A stretch of 64,000 nucleotides of DNA from Nymphalis io (Eukaryota > Arthropoda > Insecta > Lepidoptera > Nymphalidae): contig NC_065896.1 of assembly GCF_905147045.1 (NCBI RefSeq), forward strand, positions 211,001 through 275,000. The letters are read 5' to 3'. This document shows, one piece after another, positions 24,060-35,400 of this stretch (the first letter of the stretch is position 1; every line of letters starts with the position of its first letter). Position numbers and translations under genes: made by a program. Below the pieces are notes generated by a model that saw only the letters and a list, made by a program, of their open reading frames with translations, was not told the origin of the DNA and did not search any database.

Positions 24060-25734
24060 TAGTCGGTTTGATGGCAAGACAGTTAAAGGATCGACGCTGT
24101 TTTTCAGGGTATGGGGATGGCTTTATTGTTAGTCGTCATGCATTGAAAGAGTATAGACCGTCCCAGGTCACGTCTTATTGCCCTCGCCGCTCACCGAATA
24201 TAGCGTCCGAAAATTGACATGATTATTTTTTCAAATTGGATCTTACAAGCACAATCGTTACAGAACTAAATTTCATATAAAACGACCGATTCATGTTAAT
24301 GAAATAATTATTCATATAATTACACTTATCTATCACCTTCTATATAATCTTGTACAGAATTATAATATTTGTTAATGTTTATTTAACAGGAACATTAAAT
24401 ATATCTTTAGGTAAATGTATAATCAATCGGGAAAAGCTATTTATCAGAGCCGTAGTGTTAGTATTCTATCACAAACCATCGCTGTCATATTTTATACAGT
24501 ATATAATTATATTATTTTTACTTCTGATTCTGATATGACGACGATGTAAAAATATTATATTTTTTAACTTTGACTTATTCAACACGTACATATCTATAGT
24601 ATATACAAGTAGCTCACACATCGCATGCCGAGCTATAAAGTAAAAAAGTATATTACAACCACCACTAATAGTCATTTAAATTCGTGCGTCTAACCGTAAT
24701 AGCGCAATTAGTCAACACGAGTTCACGAGAATTAGTGGGATTACTGATCGTTCAATACCGATGCTATCTGTCACTGGAACTCGCCAATCACGGCACACTG
24801 TCCCGCTATCGTATCAAACTGTCCGCAAATATATTATTTATATATTAAACGTATAAAAGATAAGGGTTGTATAGAATCGTTTTATTTCTGTAAATGATAC
24901 AAGGGCACTTTGGCATGAACTATTGATATAAATATTGATTAATATTAACCATCAACGTTTCATGAACATATTGTAATACATAGCCAATTGGGTACAATAC
25001 ATCCTAGTCAATTGGGTTTTTTTCGGGAGAACAATTTCAAGGTCAAATTTAAAAGAATAAACATTTTACCGCTCCCATGTTTTCCGAGTTGCAAACGTTT
25101 TATTTATCGTATTCTCCATGAATGTCCCTTGGGTGAGAGAGTACGATCGAAATCAAAGCGAAAATCCTGAAGGGTCAGACGCGGTCAAGTCAAGCTGCTT
25201 TAAAGAGACAACAAACAACTGAACACGTATCAATTGCTACCGTGTGTTGTTGAATATTGTTATATTATGCGTATTCATATTTAATAAGATTAATAATAAA
25301 GCGAAGTCTTCGATATTTCCTTGAAATATCTTGAGAGTGCTATCAGCTCTACTCCGCGGATTTACATAAGCTCGGTCGCTCTAAGACCGACATTTGTATG
25401 CAAGCAGTTCCCCAAGCGCCGTGATAGTGTCGGTCCCGCGACGTTACCTGTCTCGTCTCAATACGTGTTACCTTATCTTTTCATCCTTTTTACTCTTTTA
25501 CAACTATACCCCTCGGCCGGCTTTGTTCGTATAAAATAAGATAAAATCAACGCTTGAAATATCTCACTCCGAGTTTTTAGTTTTCGTGTTTATTTTATGA
25601 TTGGAAAGTTCATATCCGCAACATAAAAATTAATTATGTTACAAATATAAGGTTTATTTCGATGATTATCCGAAACGAGTGGAATTCAGGTTCAGGTGCA
25701 TTCGGTTGCTGCTACGTATAAATAGAAACAAACA
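24060..25734. other. Non-coding stretch
   Basis: No recognised family or exon. Short open frames at 24350, 24469, 24988 and 25321 have no recognisable motif. Confidence 0.35.
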
Positions 25735-25803
25735 AACTCGAGTCTGCCGGGATTGGAGCCCAGGGCCTCGGGATCTGCTGCCAGACCAATGAGCCAATCA
25801 GCT
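25735..25803 (-). mobile_element. tRNA-derived SINE head, different family
   Basis: On the minus strand this reads GATTGGCTCATTGGTCTGGC (A-box-like) and GGGCTCCAATCCCGGC (B-box-like). The following body differs from families B and C. It is a partial SINE rather than a functional tRNA because no acceptor stem closes. Confidence 0.5.
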
Positions 25804-26144
25804 TTACAAAATGCATACATGAAAGAATATTAGTAAATGAATTAATAACTAATCGCGTGTACAAAGTTATTATAAAAATTGTATACTTTGTTTCGTGTCT
25901 TTAATTGCTTAGAACATTTCGTATTTCATTGTTTTGTTATAAATACAAAAGCATGTCTGTTTGTACTTCGGTCTTACTAAATGGTGAAATGGGTTACAAT
26001 AATTATGACGTAAAGAGATATTCATTATTCGTAACCCCAATAAATAAAGTACGACATCACTATCGAAATGATATACAATTTAGACTGCCTCATGTTAAAC
26101 TGAGATGGCAGGCAAGCACCACTGTATGTACTTATTTTGTATTT

Positions 26145-26338
26145 ATAATCCATCTCGAGCTTGGTATTGAAGGAGGACATCGGGAGGAAACCGGCATTGT
26201 CTAATTTAACTGGAATTCTAAGTCATGTGCATCCACCAACCCTCATTGAAGCAGCATGGTGGAATAAGCTCCACACCTACTTCTGAAAGGGGGAGAAGAC
26301 CTTAGCCCAGCTGTGGGACATGAACAGATTCTTACTTT
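26145..26338 (+). mobile_element. Family B SINE body
   Basis: The plus strand has AATCCATCTCGAGCTTGGTA, GGAGGACATCGGGAGGAAAC, AGCATGGTGGAATAAGCTCC and CCTTAGCCCAGCTGTGGGAC, in the family B order. The tRNA-like head is missing. Confidence 0.8.
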
Positions 26339-26589
26339 AATTTACTCTTTACAGAGACAGAAAAGTATACATACAAATCTTCTCTCACTGATAATATTAT
26401 ACGAATACATTGTCTGGCCAAATATACATAATAAAAGTAAATGTAATAGCCTGAAACTGTCGCCTAACTGGGCAAGGCGAGGCTTAAGATTATATAGACT
26501 ATAAAAAAGCGAGGAGTGTGGACTTAGTTGAATCTCAAGCATGATATACATGTATATGTATAATAATAGTATTTGATTAACATAATTTT

Positions 26590-26760
26590 ATAATGGAAAT
26601 GGTGGATAGAGTAACTACTGAGTTTCTTGCCGGTTCTTCTCTGAAGAATCTACATTCTGTTGTATCTTTACATTTAATATAATATAATTCTGTAAAATGA
26701 CTTCATGATTCAAAAGCTTTTGAAAGCCTACTTGAATAAAATATTTTTTTGTATTTGTGA
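26590..26760 (+). mobile_element. Family E repeat (LINE/SINE 3' end type)
   Basis: GAGTTTCTTGCCGGTTCTTC, GAATCTACATTCTG and AAAGCCTACTTGAATAAAAT form a dispersed repeat also seen at 27325, 31840, 40350 and 44162. The polyadenylation-like AATAAA close to the end suggests the 3' end of a non-LTR element. I cannot see the parent element. Confidence 0.65.
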
Positions 26761-27324
26761 CCAGTGTGTGGATAGTGCAAAGGACGATAAACGATATGCA
26801 AAAGGTTTCATTAAAAATTTAAACAATAAGCTTTACAAAAAGCTGCCGTGTTTAATTTAAAACCCGTCCGTAATGTGACAAGATAGCTCGGCAAAAAAGT
26901 GGCACGTGACATGTGACACGCAACATGCGGGCTTCTGACACCTAACCAAAATGTTGAACGACATTACACTGCCACATATTGCACTTAAAACAAATAACTA
27001 AATCATTACAGGCACTAAATGATTAATTTAATTCAATGGAATATTAATTGTTACATACAATAAATTGTAACAGAATCAATTTAATATAAGGTACCACCCC
27101 AAGTTTTCGTCTTTATAAGGTTACTAACTAATTTTACATTAGTAATAAAGTATACTATATGTACTTGATTTTTATTCAATTAAAAATGTCATTATTAAAT
27201 TCTAAATAACTCTGCATAGAAATTTCATGAAATTGCATGTACTGAATAAATGCATGTATAACACTCGAGTAGAAATTAATTTGTTGTATGAATTAATATT
27301 CTTAACCAGTGATGACGCTTGACA

Positions 27325-27365
27325 AGTCCAATGTACTTATGAAAGCCTACTTGAATAAAAAATTA
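27325..27365 (+). mobile_element. Family E fragment
   Basis: TATGAAAGCCTACTTGAATA with following A run matches the extreme 3' end of family E only. Confidence 0.5.
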
Positions 27366-27865
27366 TGGATTGGATATAGTATTAGATGTTATCTAGCACC
27401 GTCATATTATTTGCCAATATCATATGAATAAGTAACTTTTGTGCTCTTACTAGTTTCACGACGAACTTTGGTTCTGCCAATTTAGACATCAACTAGCTTT
27501 TGTCACGTACTAACTTTCAGAAATTTCTGAAGTACATCTGTACTACATCTTCGCCTTTACCTACACATATATTTTGGATCCGTTCACTTATTTTTCAAGG
27601 TTATTCTTGATTTTTGTGATTAATACATTTCTCTTTTTCATTAATAAAATATTTTAAATAACCCCTTCAACGACATATAAAATTTAAAAAAAAAACTTAA
27701 AATGCAACGAACTACATTATTGGCTACTATTAAGAACTATCCGAAATGGCTCACCTGGACAGGCATGTGTCGGATAAAAGACTGCCAAGATATAGAAATA
27801 TTTCCTAAGCCGTTTTAATTAACTTCGTTAAAACAAGAAACTTCTATCCAAAACAATGTAGTTGC

Positions 27866-27902
27866 GCGGTCGTCAGTCGTCGGTCGTCGGTCGTCGCTCG
27901 TG
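27866..27902. repeat. GTCGTCG short tandem repeat
   Basis: About five imperfect 7-bp copies (GTCGTCAGTCGTCGGTCGTC) precede a GC-rich patch at 28010-28050 (GAGCGCGCCGCGTGCCGCGC). Together they are the least AT-rich part of this neighbourhood. Confidence 0.65.
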
Positions 27903-28129
27903 GGAACCGTCACCTTGCGGTACAACAGTTTGGTTTCACGCGGAACAGCAACAAGCGGACTAAAGTCGGAAACTATAATTAGTTCCGCTTGATTACACAA
28001 CTGTCTCCAACTGAGCGCGCCGCGTGCCGCGCCGACATCCGGTCGAATAGTTTGTGAACCAAAATATTATAAAACTTTTCCCACTCCAAACATTTTTTGT
28101 ATAGTAAACAATTAGTGTACTTGAAAACT

Positions 28130-28325
28130 CAAGTGTATTCTCTATTCCCTAACTGGCATAATCTGATGGGGCAGGAATACCGACACGACCGGAAAGTTAT
28201 ATAAGGTTTTCCGTGCTTTCCGAGGTCGACTACCAAACTCTAAGCTGCTATTGAACATTTTATAATAGCAAAACACGGGAATTTAACCTAGGGCCTCAGG
28301 CTTTCCTTATAGAAAGCTAACCAAT
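28130..28325 (-). mobile_element. Family C SINE, degenerate
   Basis: TCTATTCCCTAACTGGCATA, CCGACACGACCGGAAAG, CCGTGCTTTCCGAGG and GGAATTTAACCTAGGGCCTC follow family C in minus orientation with many substitutions and small deletions. It is an old copy. Confidence 0.65.
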
Positions 28326-29544
28326 GTTTTTGTGTATATCGTCTAACATCTGAGTCATATAACAAAACCTTGTGTTTTTCGTGTTCTTCTATCGTAGAAA
28401 AATATTAACAAGTAAAAAGCAAACTGGTTTAAAGTCTAAGTTTAGTAAATAACTGACTCCGTAACTGAGTCTTAATGTTATTTAGAACATTAGAAGTCGA
28501 TACGGAGCCAGCTCATTAGCTCATTGACCGTTAATTAAACTTTGTTTTGTTTCAGCTTGCGTCTGACAACTTAGCCTCCAGTATTTGTTCTTGAGTTTCG
28601 CTACCTTTTTACAGAAAACTACTTTAAACTCTTTCACTATTGCTCTCCAGTTCTCGATTCCGTCCTCTCTAACGTTTAACGTAATTAACGAACAAAATAC
28701 GAGAATATATAAAGTAGAACTTATAGAAAATAATAAATAGCTCGAGTTCGTTTTGTCTTCGTCGTTTTCAGCGTTACGTGTGGAGGGAAGCCGAGAGGTC
28801 TTACACGCGTACAATACGAAAATATAACTAACATCTTGATTTTTAATTGAGAGTGTGTGAGTGTATAAAGAAATAATTTGAAATTTTACAATTTAACTAA
28901 ACTAATTCTAACATACAATAGGGAATTAACCCTAAGCACCTACCTTCAACAGCAGGACAGCTTACGTAGACTGGGCACGTGTCCTCGTTCCTCTTATATT
29001 TTACGTCGTTTCATAGGTTACTAGTTGCTGAAGGAACCACGGTATATCATCACTTATATATATGATGATAAAACCCACAGAAAACACAGACACAACACAG
29101 ATTACAGTAAAAGGATTACAGTTTTTATGAGAGCGCGTAAAATATCGACCGGTCAGTTTGGATATCGATGAGAAGAGGGTAGTTATACATGTGGCGCTGT
29201 AGTCGCGCGAATAACAAACAGGAACGCTTCTATTCGATTCCCTCTATTATGAATAAAGAAAGTGCTCAAATCATTCCCAAAAAAGGAAATAGATAAACCT
29301 TGTTTCTAAAGATGGTGTTGTCTTATAAATAATTATAAAAAGTAATAATTTAATTTGTAGTATAAAATCGAAATAAGGAAATGAATTAGAAGTTTATTCT
29401 TGTTCGGAACACCAACCTTAACTTTAATTTGTAATTATAATTTAGAGTGCAAAGAAGAAATTAATTTATACGTACAGCACACATATATATATAAGAATAC
29501 AAACAGATCTCCTGTCATATTTTTTTTCACGCAGTGGATACCTT
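28326..29544. other. Non-coding stretch
   Basis: No recognised repeat. The 97-codon minus frame at 28521-28814 lacks any known motif and is probably chance. Confidence 0.35.
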
Positions 29545-29865
29545 CAAAAAGGTACCCAGCTCCCATGGAGGGGTTATTTGAGATTCTTACCCACTAATGG
29601 CTACTATGGCTATATATACTATGGCACTATGGCTTTCCTCGGCAGGGATCGGAAAGACTGCGGGATCTTGTTGATATAACTCATCCGCGGCCTCTCCCGT
29701 GCTGAGCTCCACTCGTGGCTCGTCGGAGTTCTCCTCAGGGGGTGAAGGTAATCCCCACCGCACTTCTCGCTAGTGCGTACGACAGCGCGGCCATTCCGGC
29801 TGCCATCCTTCTCAAAACTCCTATCCTTGAGCTAGGTACAAACCTGCATTTCAAGCGACAGTTCC
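29545..29865 (-). other. GC-rich island with coding-like minus frame, unidentified
   Basis: This block is clearly richer in G and C than its neighbours. On the minus strand one frame reads EENSDEPRVELSTGEAADEL then DPAVFPIPAEES with acidic and proline-rich composition. Another frame reads RMAAGMAALSYALARSAVGI. Such composition resembles the N-terminal (gag-like) part of LINE ORF1 proteins, but I cannot name a family. The plus strand has a short ATGGCTACTATGGCT repeat near 29590-29630. Confidence 0.35.
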
Positions 29866-30139
29866 AATAAAATCAGATTGAATATTTTATTGACTAAATA
29901 CTATATATATAAACTATCATTAAGGTCTATGTATTATCGCCAAATAAAAATAAACGTAATTTTATAAAAGTGTTATACCTTTTTATCCATAAATGATATT
30001 CTGGTGTTAGCTTAACATTCGTTACTTCTACTTTTGGTCTTCCCTTTGCAAATATTACATGTTTGTATATAAATGAAAAATAGCAATATTAGATAAACGT
30101 ATTACATAACATTGTTTTTTGTTCCATGTTTGCTGTTTG

Positions 30140-30333
30140 ACTGCCTCGTTAATCATGTGACTAGATGTAAGGCCGCAGATCCCGAAGTCCTGGGTCAAAA
30201 CTCCGGGAATTGGAATTGTGTACACTCCCGTGCTTTGGAAAGCACAGAGACCCATTAGTCCTGCACCTGAAATCTTTGATGTCGTGGCGGATTGTCATTA
30301 CATGAAATTATAAGAGAGAGAAAATAGTGGGTA
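30140..30333 (+). mobile_element. Family C SINE, 5' part (interrupted)
   Basis: CTGCCTCGTTAATCATGTGA, AAGGCCGCAGATCCCGAAGT and CACTCCCGTGCTTTGG are the head and early body of family C. The sequence breaks off at about 30333-30345 and is continued after an inserted family A copy. Confidence 0.75.
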
Positions 30334-30348
30334 TCTGTATTTGCTAGT

Positions 30349-30598
30349 CGATAGGGCTTTGTGCAAGCCCGTCTGAGTACCCACTCATCAGATATTCTGT
30401 CACTAAACAGCAATACTTAGTATTGTTGCGTTTCAGTTCGAACGAGTGAGCCGGTGTAACAACAGGCACTAGGGACAAAACATCTTCGTGTCTAAGGTTG
30501 ATGGCTCATTGGCGATGTAAGGAAAGATTAATAAGTAGGTGGTGACCACTTAACATCAGGTGGCCCAATTGCCCGTCCGCTTATAACATTAAAAAAAA
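30349..30598 (+). mobile_element. Family A repeat inserted in family C SINE
   Basis: GATAGGGCTTTGTGCAAGCC to GTGGTGACCACTTAACATCA and GGTGGCCCAATTGCCCGTCC, then an A run at 30591-30598, is an almost full-length family A. Both flanks are family C sequence that joins correctly once this copy is removed. Confidence 0.8.
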
Positions 30599-30700
30599 TG
30601 GAGCACGCACATGTGCACTATAAAATGTTCTGCGCAGTCAGCTAATCTCTCTTAAGATTGACTGCCGCGGCTGAAATCAGTCAGGACGACATCATCATCA
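30599..30700 (+). mobile_element. Family C SINE, 3' part (interrupted)
   Basis: ATGTGCACTATAAAATG, GCTAATCTCTCTTAAGATTG and GCCGCGGCTGAAAT are the 3' part of family C, ending in a CATCATCATTTG tail. Confidence 0.7.
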
Positions 30701-31839
30701 TTTGATCATCGAATATCATCATCGATACATCGAATTAATATAATCCATTCGTGCGTGACCATACATATAATCTTATGTTACGACATTCGTGGGTGAATTA
30801 GATCAATAACTGTACAATGACGTTACGACTTACTTATAAGAACATATATGAAAAACTAATATTTTATGATTTATTATAATCGAATAATAAATGTATCAGT
30901 TTTCAAATAGTTTATCGAAATAGCGGTAAATTGAATGTTTAAGGACGAAATATAATGCGGTGATTCCCTCAACAGATTTCAGTAAAATAATTGAAAGTAA
31001 ATAAATAAAGTCGCAGATATCTCAATCGAAGAAGCACTTGATACTATAAATAAAAATGTATGAAATAATTTCAAGTTCTGTCGCGTCGCCGCAAACTGTG
31101 AAGCTTTTAAAATTAAAAAAGTTGGAAATCTATCGCCTCTCGCTACTCCAAAGTAGTTTTATTGAACTCTTTGAATTTTTATTAAAGATAAATCGATTGT
31201 TACAAATTTCTATCGACTTCGAATGATGAAATGTAATCAAATTTGTCCGATTCGTTTAAATAAAATGAAATTATAAAAGTTTATTGAATTTTTGAAGTGA
31301 AAACTTCTTCAGGCGCGTTGCGCTAGTTTGTCGCAAAGTACAAATAAATTAAGTATTATTGACATTAATGAGGATAATAATGATTGAAATTTATGTAAAT
31401 ACTTACAGTATATTATACAAATAATATAAGCGTATTTTAACTATTATTTATTTCAATTAATATTTTGTACCTAGTTTGTGACATAATGATTTTTACTTGG
31501 AGTGCCTATAGATGTCGAAATTGGACAAATATATTTAACAGTTTCAAGTATCACTTCTACCGGCAGTCCCTGTGACTGTCTTATTTTATGATAAGTATTT
31601 TTTTTTTACTTTCCTTAATATAATTGCTTTGCATTGTATATTATCAATATTTAACTTAATGTTATTATACCATTTGCAAAATTTGAAAAAAATATTGGAG
31701 AATGTATGTGTGTTAAAACATATTTTAAAACCAATGACTTCTTAGGTAATAATACAGCTTAGGAATGAAACAATCGCCCCAAGCCGTTTCAATTAGAAAT
31801 ATGAATAATTATATTTACAATTGTTGGAAAAAAAGAAAT
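30701..31839. other. Non-coding stretch
   Basis: No recognised feature. Confidence 0.35.
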
Positions 31840-31975
31840 ATCTCTCTGAGTTTCTTTCGCCGATTCTTTTAAGATCTGAGATGTTTATTTCCGAGCCGGT
31901 AGTAGAATTTTTAACAATCAATAAGTAAACGTAGTGCTTCTATATTGAATAAAGACTTTTGACTCGAAGAAAATA
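31840..31975 (+). mobile_element. Family E repeat
   Basis: GAGTTTCTTTCGCCGATTCT, GAGCCGGTAGTAGAAT and TTGAATAAAGACTTTTGACT match family E. A family B SINE abuts its 3' end directly. Confidence 0.6.
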
Positions 31976-31976
31976 T

Positions 31977-32208
31977 GTGGCTTATTCTACCACGCTGTTT
32001 TAATGCGGGTTGATGGATACACGTGGGGCATTATTTCAATGAACTTAGACACGTGCAGGTTTCCTCACGATGTTTTCCTTCACCACCGAGCACGAGATGT
32101 ATTATAAACAAAAATTAAATACATAATAATTCGATGACGCTTGCCTGGGTTTGAACACGCGATCATCGGTTAAGATTCACAAGGTTTGACCATCTCGGCT
32201 TAATAACC
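31977..32208 (-). mobile_element. Family B SINE with tRNA-like head
   Basis: On the minus strand the head has AACCGATGATCGCGTGTTCA (decayed B box) and the body CACTGAAATAATGCCCC-like and GCATTAAAACAGCGTGGTAG phrases. The last part of the 3' end (AGCAGTGGGACATT) is absent. Confidence 0.8.
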
Positions 32209-32552
32209 GGCTTGATTTTGACTTGACTATTAAAAACAATAGGAACTATTATGAACAAAGGGAAATATAATGTCTGCACTTACAACCAAAACGTAACGGT
32301 CCGCTGTTATTGTTGCACTTCATTATTTTAAAACTAAACTGGTTTCATATAAACAAATTAAACCGATTGCCGAACGCGCTGCTACTCATAGAGTAATATT
32401 CTAGTAAGTCATCTTTGTACAAAAGGTTGCCTGTTCATAACTGATTTCAATGTACGTAGGTACATTACTTTTTAAACAGTACACAATACAAAATTATTTA
32501 CATGACCAATGTTTTGTATATTTGAATCGTCTTAGTACTGATTTAAATGTAA

Positions 32553-32795
32553 TAATAATGTCCTCCAGACAATCCGACACGACCGGAAAGAGTTCAGACG
32601 CAGGACCAACGGCTTTACGTGCTTTCCGAGGCACGGGAGTGTACACACTTCCAACTTCCAGACTCCAGGCTGCTACTGAGAATTTTCCTGACAGAAAAAC
32701 CCAATAACTTTTTACTGGCCCGACCTGGGAATTGAACCCAGGACCTCCGGGTCTGCGGCCTTATATCAAGCCACTAGACCAACGAGGCAGTCAAA
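32553..32795 (-). mobile_element. Family C SINE with internal deletion
   Basis: The head (CTGCCTCGTTGGTCTAGTGG) and B box region are very well preserved up to TCCGGTCGTGTCGGATT. Then roughly 115 bases of the body are missing and the sequence jumps to the 3' end GTCTGGAGGACATTATTATT. The remainder matches the 20878-21243 copy closely. Confidence 0.85.
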
Positions 32796-32912
32796 TCTAA
32801 ATGTAACGGACATATGAACGTACTAAGCAAAATAACACCTGTTATCGAATTTAAATGCTATTAACATACATATACTCCACTCTACTCTAAAGGTAAGGTA
32901 AAGTACTCCACT

Positions 32913-33197
32913 TTTTTTATATAATATGTAGGCGGACGGGTAAATGGATCACCGGAAGGTACTCTTACCTGAGGCCTGTGCTACTGTCCATAGACATTAG
33001 CGCTGTAAAAAATAATAACTCTGTCACATCGCCAACGTTCCGTCACCCTTGGAAATTAAGGTGTTATATCCCCTGTGCACTAGTACTAGTAGTTACACCA
33101 GCTTACTCATCCTTCAAACCGGAACACAGCGCTACTAAGTGTTGCTGTTGGGCGGTAGAATATGTGATGAGTGGGTTACACCAACCCAGACGGGCTC
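32913..33197 (-). mobile_element. Family A repeat, near full length
   Basis: Minus-strand copy from TGAGCCCGTCTGGGTTGGTG to CCCGTCCGCCTACATATTAT and an A-rich end. A few internal substitutions and a short AAT-rich insertion near 33010 are seen. Confidence 0.8.
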
Positions 33198-34029
33198 ACT
33201 TGATTTGAATTACGAAATGAAAATACATTAAAAAATAGTTCTGCTTCAATAGCATGCGTCTGACAGGAGTCAGTGGTATTCTGTCAATACGCTTGCAGAA
33301 GCAATCGGGTGCACGTTAGCATATGCGGTGCCTCTCGGTAATGGAGTTCTTTGTGCTAGCCGCTGTATGCGGCCGTCGGCTATCGAGAACAACGGGACGC
33401 GGGCACACGATTGGAAATTTTAATTACAACCTACTGAAATTCAATTTGAAAGCCGCTGTTTGCCATTTTAATGGCTCAGACCCCGAGACAATTTATCAAA
33501 CGCACAATTAGAAAACATTCACTTTAACTTAATTCACTTCAGTTTCGTTTCACAGCGGCCTTCAGCATTTACCCTGTCTCACGCAAAAACTACTAATCAG
33601 ATTTATATGAAACTTTCATATTATAGTTTCAGTACGGAACTGCCATGGACTTTAAGGAAATGCGGATATAGTATGTTAATACGGAGCATATTTTGTGTTT
33701 AAAAAAATATCTCGGGATAAAATTCTTTTTGTAACCGTATTACGTCGGAACATCAACGAAGAAAAAACATAATACGAATGAAATGTTCTGATTTCGGTTA
33801 TTGTAAGCAAATTTATTAAAAACAATTTTCAATTAAAAACAAAATTATAAGCGACGTGATCAATCTAGTAAAAACCGTTTTACCGACGAACGCTCCGTAT
33901 GAAGTCATTTTGATAAACGAGTAAATTTCACTGTTTGTGAGCTCGGACCGCCTCGCCGGACGGGTGGACTCTTTATTTGTGGTGACATTTTTAAATTTTT
34001 CACCTTGACATTTGATATTAGTGAGTCGA
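33198..34029. other. Non-coding stretch
   Basis: No gene recognised. The 62-codon plus frame at 33323 has no motif. 33575-33640 resembles the internal phrase of non-autonomous lepidopteran elements (AAAACTACTAATCAGATTTA). Confidence 0.35.
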
Positions 34030-34255
34030 AATGGCCCAGATTAAAACACGTGAATCTTAACCACGTACTTTGGGTTCAAACCCGAGAAAGAGCCACTGCA
34101 TTTTTATGTTCTTAATTTTTTTTACAATTCATGTCGTACTCGGCTGTGAAAGAAAATATCTGCAATACCAATCCGCAATGGAGCAGCGTAGTTGATTAAG
34201 TTCTGATCCATTTTCTCATCATTCATGGAAAAGAAGTTTTACCCAAGCAGTGGGA
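34030..34255 (+). mobile_element. Family B SINE, degenerate
   Basis: AAATGGCCCAGATTAAAACA, CGTGAATCTTAACC, GGGTTCAAACCCGAGAAAG, CAATGGAGCAGCGTAG and AAGCAGTGGGATAT follow family B from head to 3' end with heavy decay. Confidence 0.7.
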
Positions 34256-35157
34256 TATATATATTTAATATTATAGTTAATAAAGTCAACTATATTATAA
34301 TACAAAAAATCTTAACTCGCAATTTTATCGCGATAGGAGTGAAGATTAAGGTAAGACTAACATCAACCGCGTCATTTGGTTTGCTGAAAGTTATTAATTC
34401 AATGTAATAATAACTCATTAACAATCAACAAATATGCATGAACATGTTATATCATAATATTCTAAAAGCAATGTAATTAAGCATTCGTTGATTCAATTAC
34501 ATACAGGTTTAATTTTATTCTTTTACCTGTTTCCAATTTCAATTTCTAGGGGGTCCTAATTTTTTAGGTCAAATTCCACCAAATCTCCAAAGTATCACTG
34601 TGCTTTTATATATATCGTCTCGCATAACTTAAATATATATAGAAATGTAGTGATAAATACAAAATAATTTGTTCAGCTTCCGACGCAGAATAGATAAACA
34701 AAACAGTGCAAAACTTATTAACTTTTCTTATAAAATTTAGAGAAATATATTTCTAAAATTTCTATATAATTTCAATAATATTATAACGTTCAAGAATCGA
34801 TTAACTTTATTTGGAAAATTTAACATTAAACGAAATTTCTTAAGGAATATTTTGAATTATATCATAAACAGTTATTTTTTATCGCAAATTGGAAATAAAA
34901 ATTCTCATTTTGAGAATAGATTGCGTCTGCATTACATTACGCCTCAAAGATGGCGCCCGGAAACTGCCGATTTTAATATAAAGTAATATTATCTTTAAGT
35001 CGACACAGTCAAAGGTAATAGCAATTTATCAATATTATTTTATGAACATTTATTCTCTAGATAATAGGGTCATTCAAACCGAACTATATCAGTTCATCCC
35101 GGAGTTTTCATAAATCTATCACTTATTATATACTTATACATATCTGTAGAAATCACC
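34256..35157. other. AT-rich non-coding stretch
   Basis: No recognised feature. Confidence 0.35.
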
Positions 35158-35400
35158 TTACTTGGTGATAGGGCTTTGTGCAAGTGTGTCTGGATAGGTA
35201 CCACCCGCTCGTTATATATTCTGCCGCAACCAGCCATACTTAGTAGTGTTGTGTTTCGGTTTAAAGTTCGAAAGAGCCGAAGTAAATACCCCCTTGGGTG
35301 TTATGTCTTAGTTTCCACGGTTGGTGGTGCATTGACAATGTCCATTGTTCACATTTCTCGCAGTGTTTATGGGTGGTGGTGAATATCATCACGCTGTTAA
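35158..35400 (+). mobile_element. Family A repeat, diverged
   Basis: CTTGGTGATAGGGCTTTGTG, GATAGGTACCACCCGCTCG, TTAGTTTCCACGG and GGTGGTGCATTGACAATGT are family A phrases in order. The 3' tail is replaced after GGTGGTGGTGAATATCA. Confidence 0.7.

Noticed and set aside
28521..28814. 97-codon minus frame
   Set aside because: No motif, no splice or promoter support; composition fits chance in AT-rich DNA.
33323..33511. 62-codon plus frame with a hydrophobic start (MEFFVLAAVCG)
   Set aside because: Looks like a weak signal peptide, but there is no promoter, splice site or plausible mature product, and the second half is AT-rich noise.
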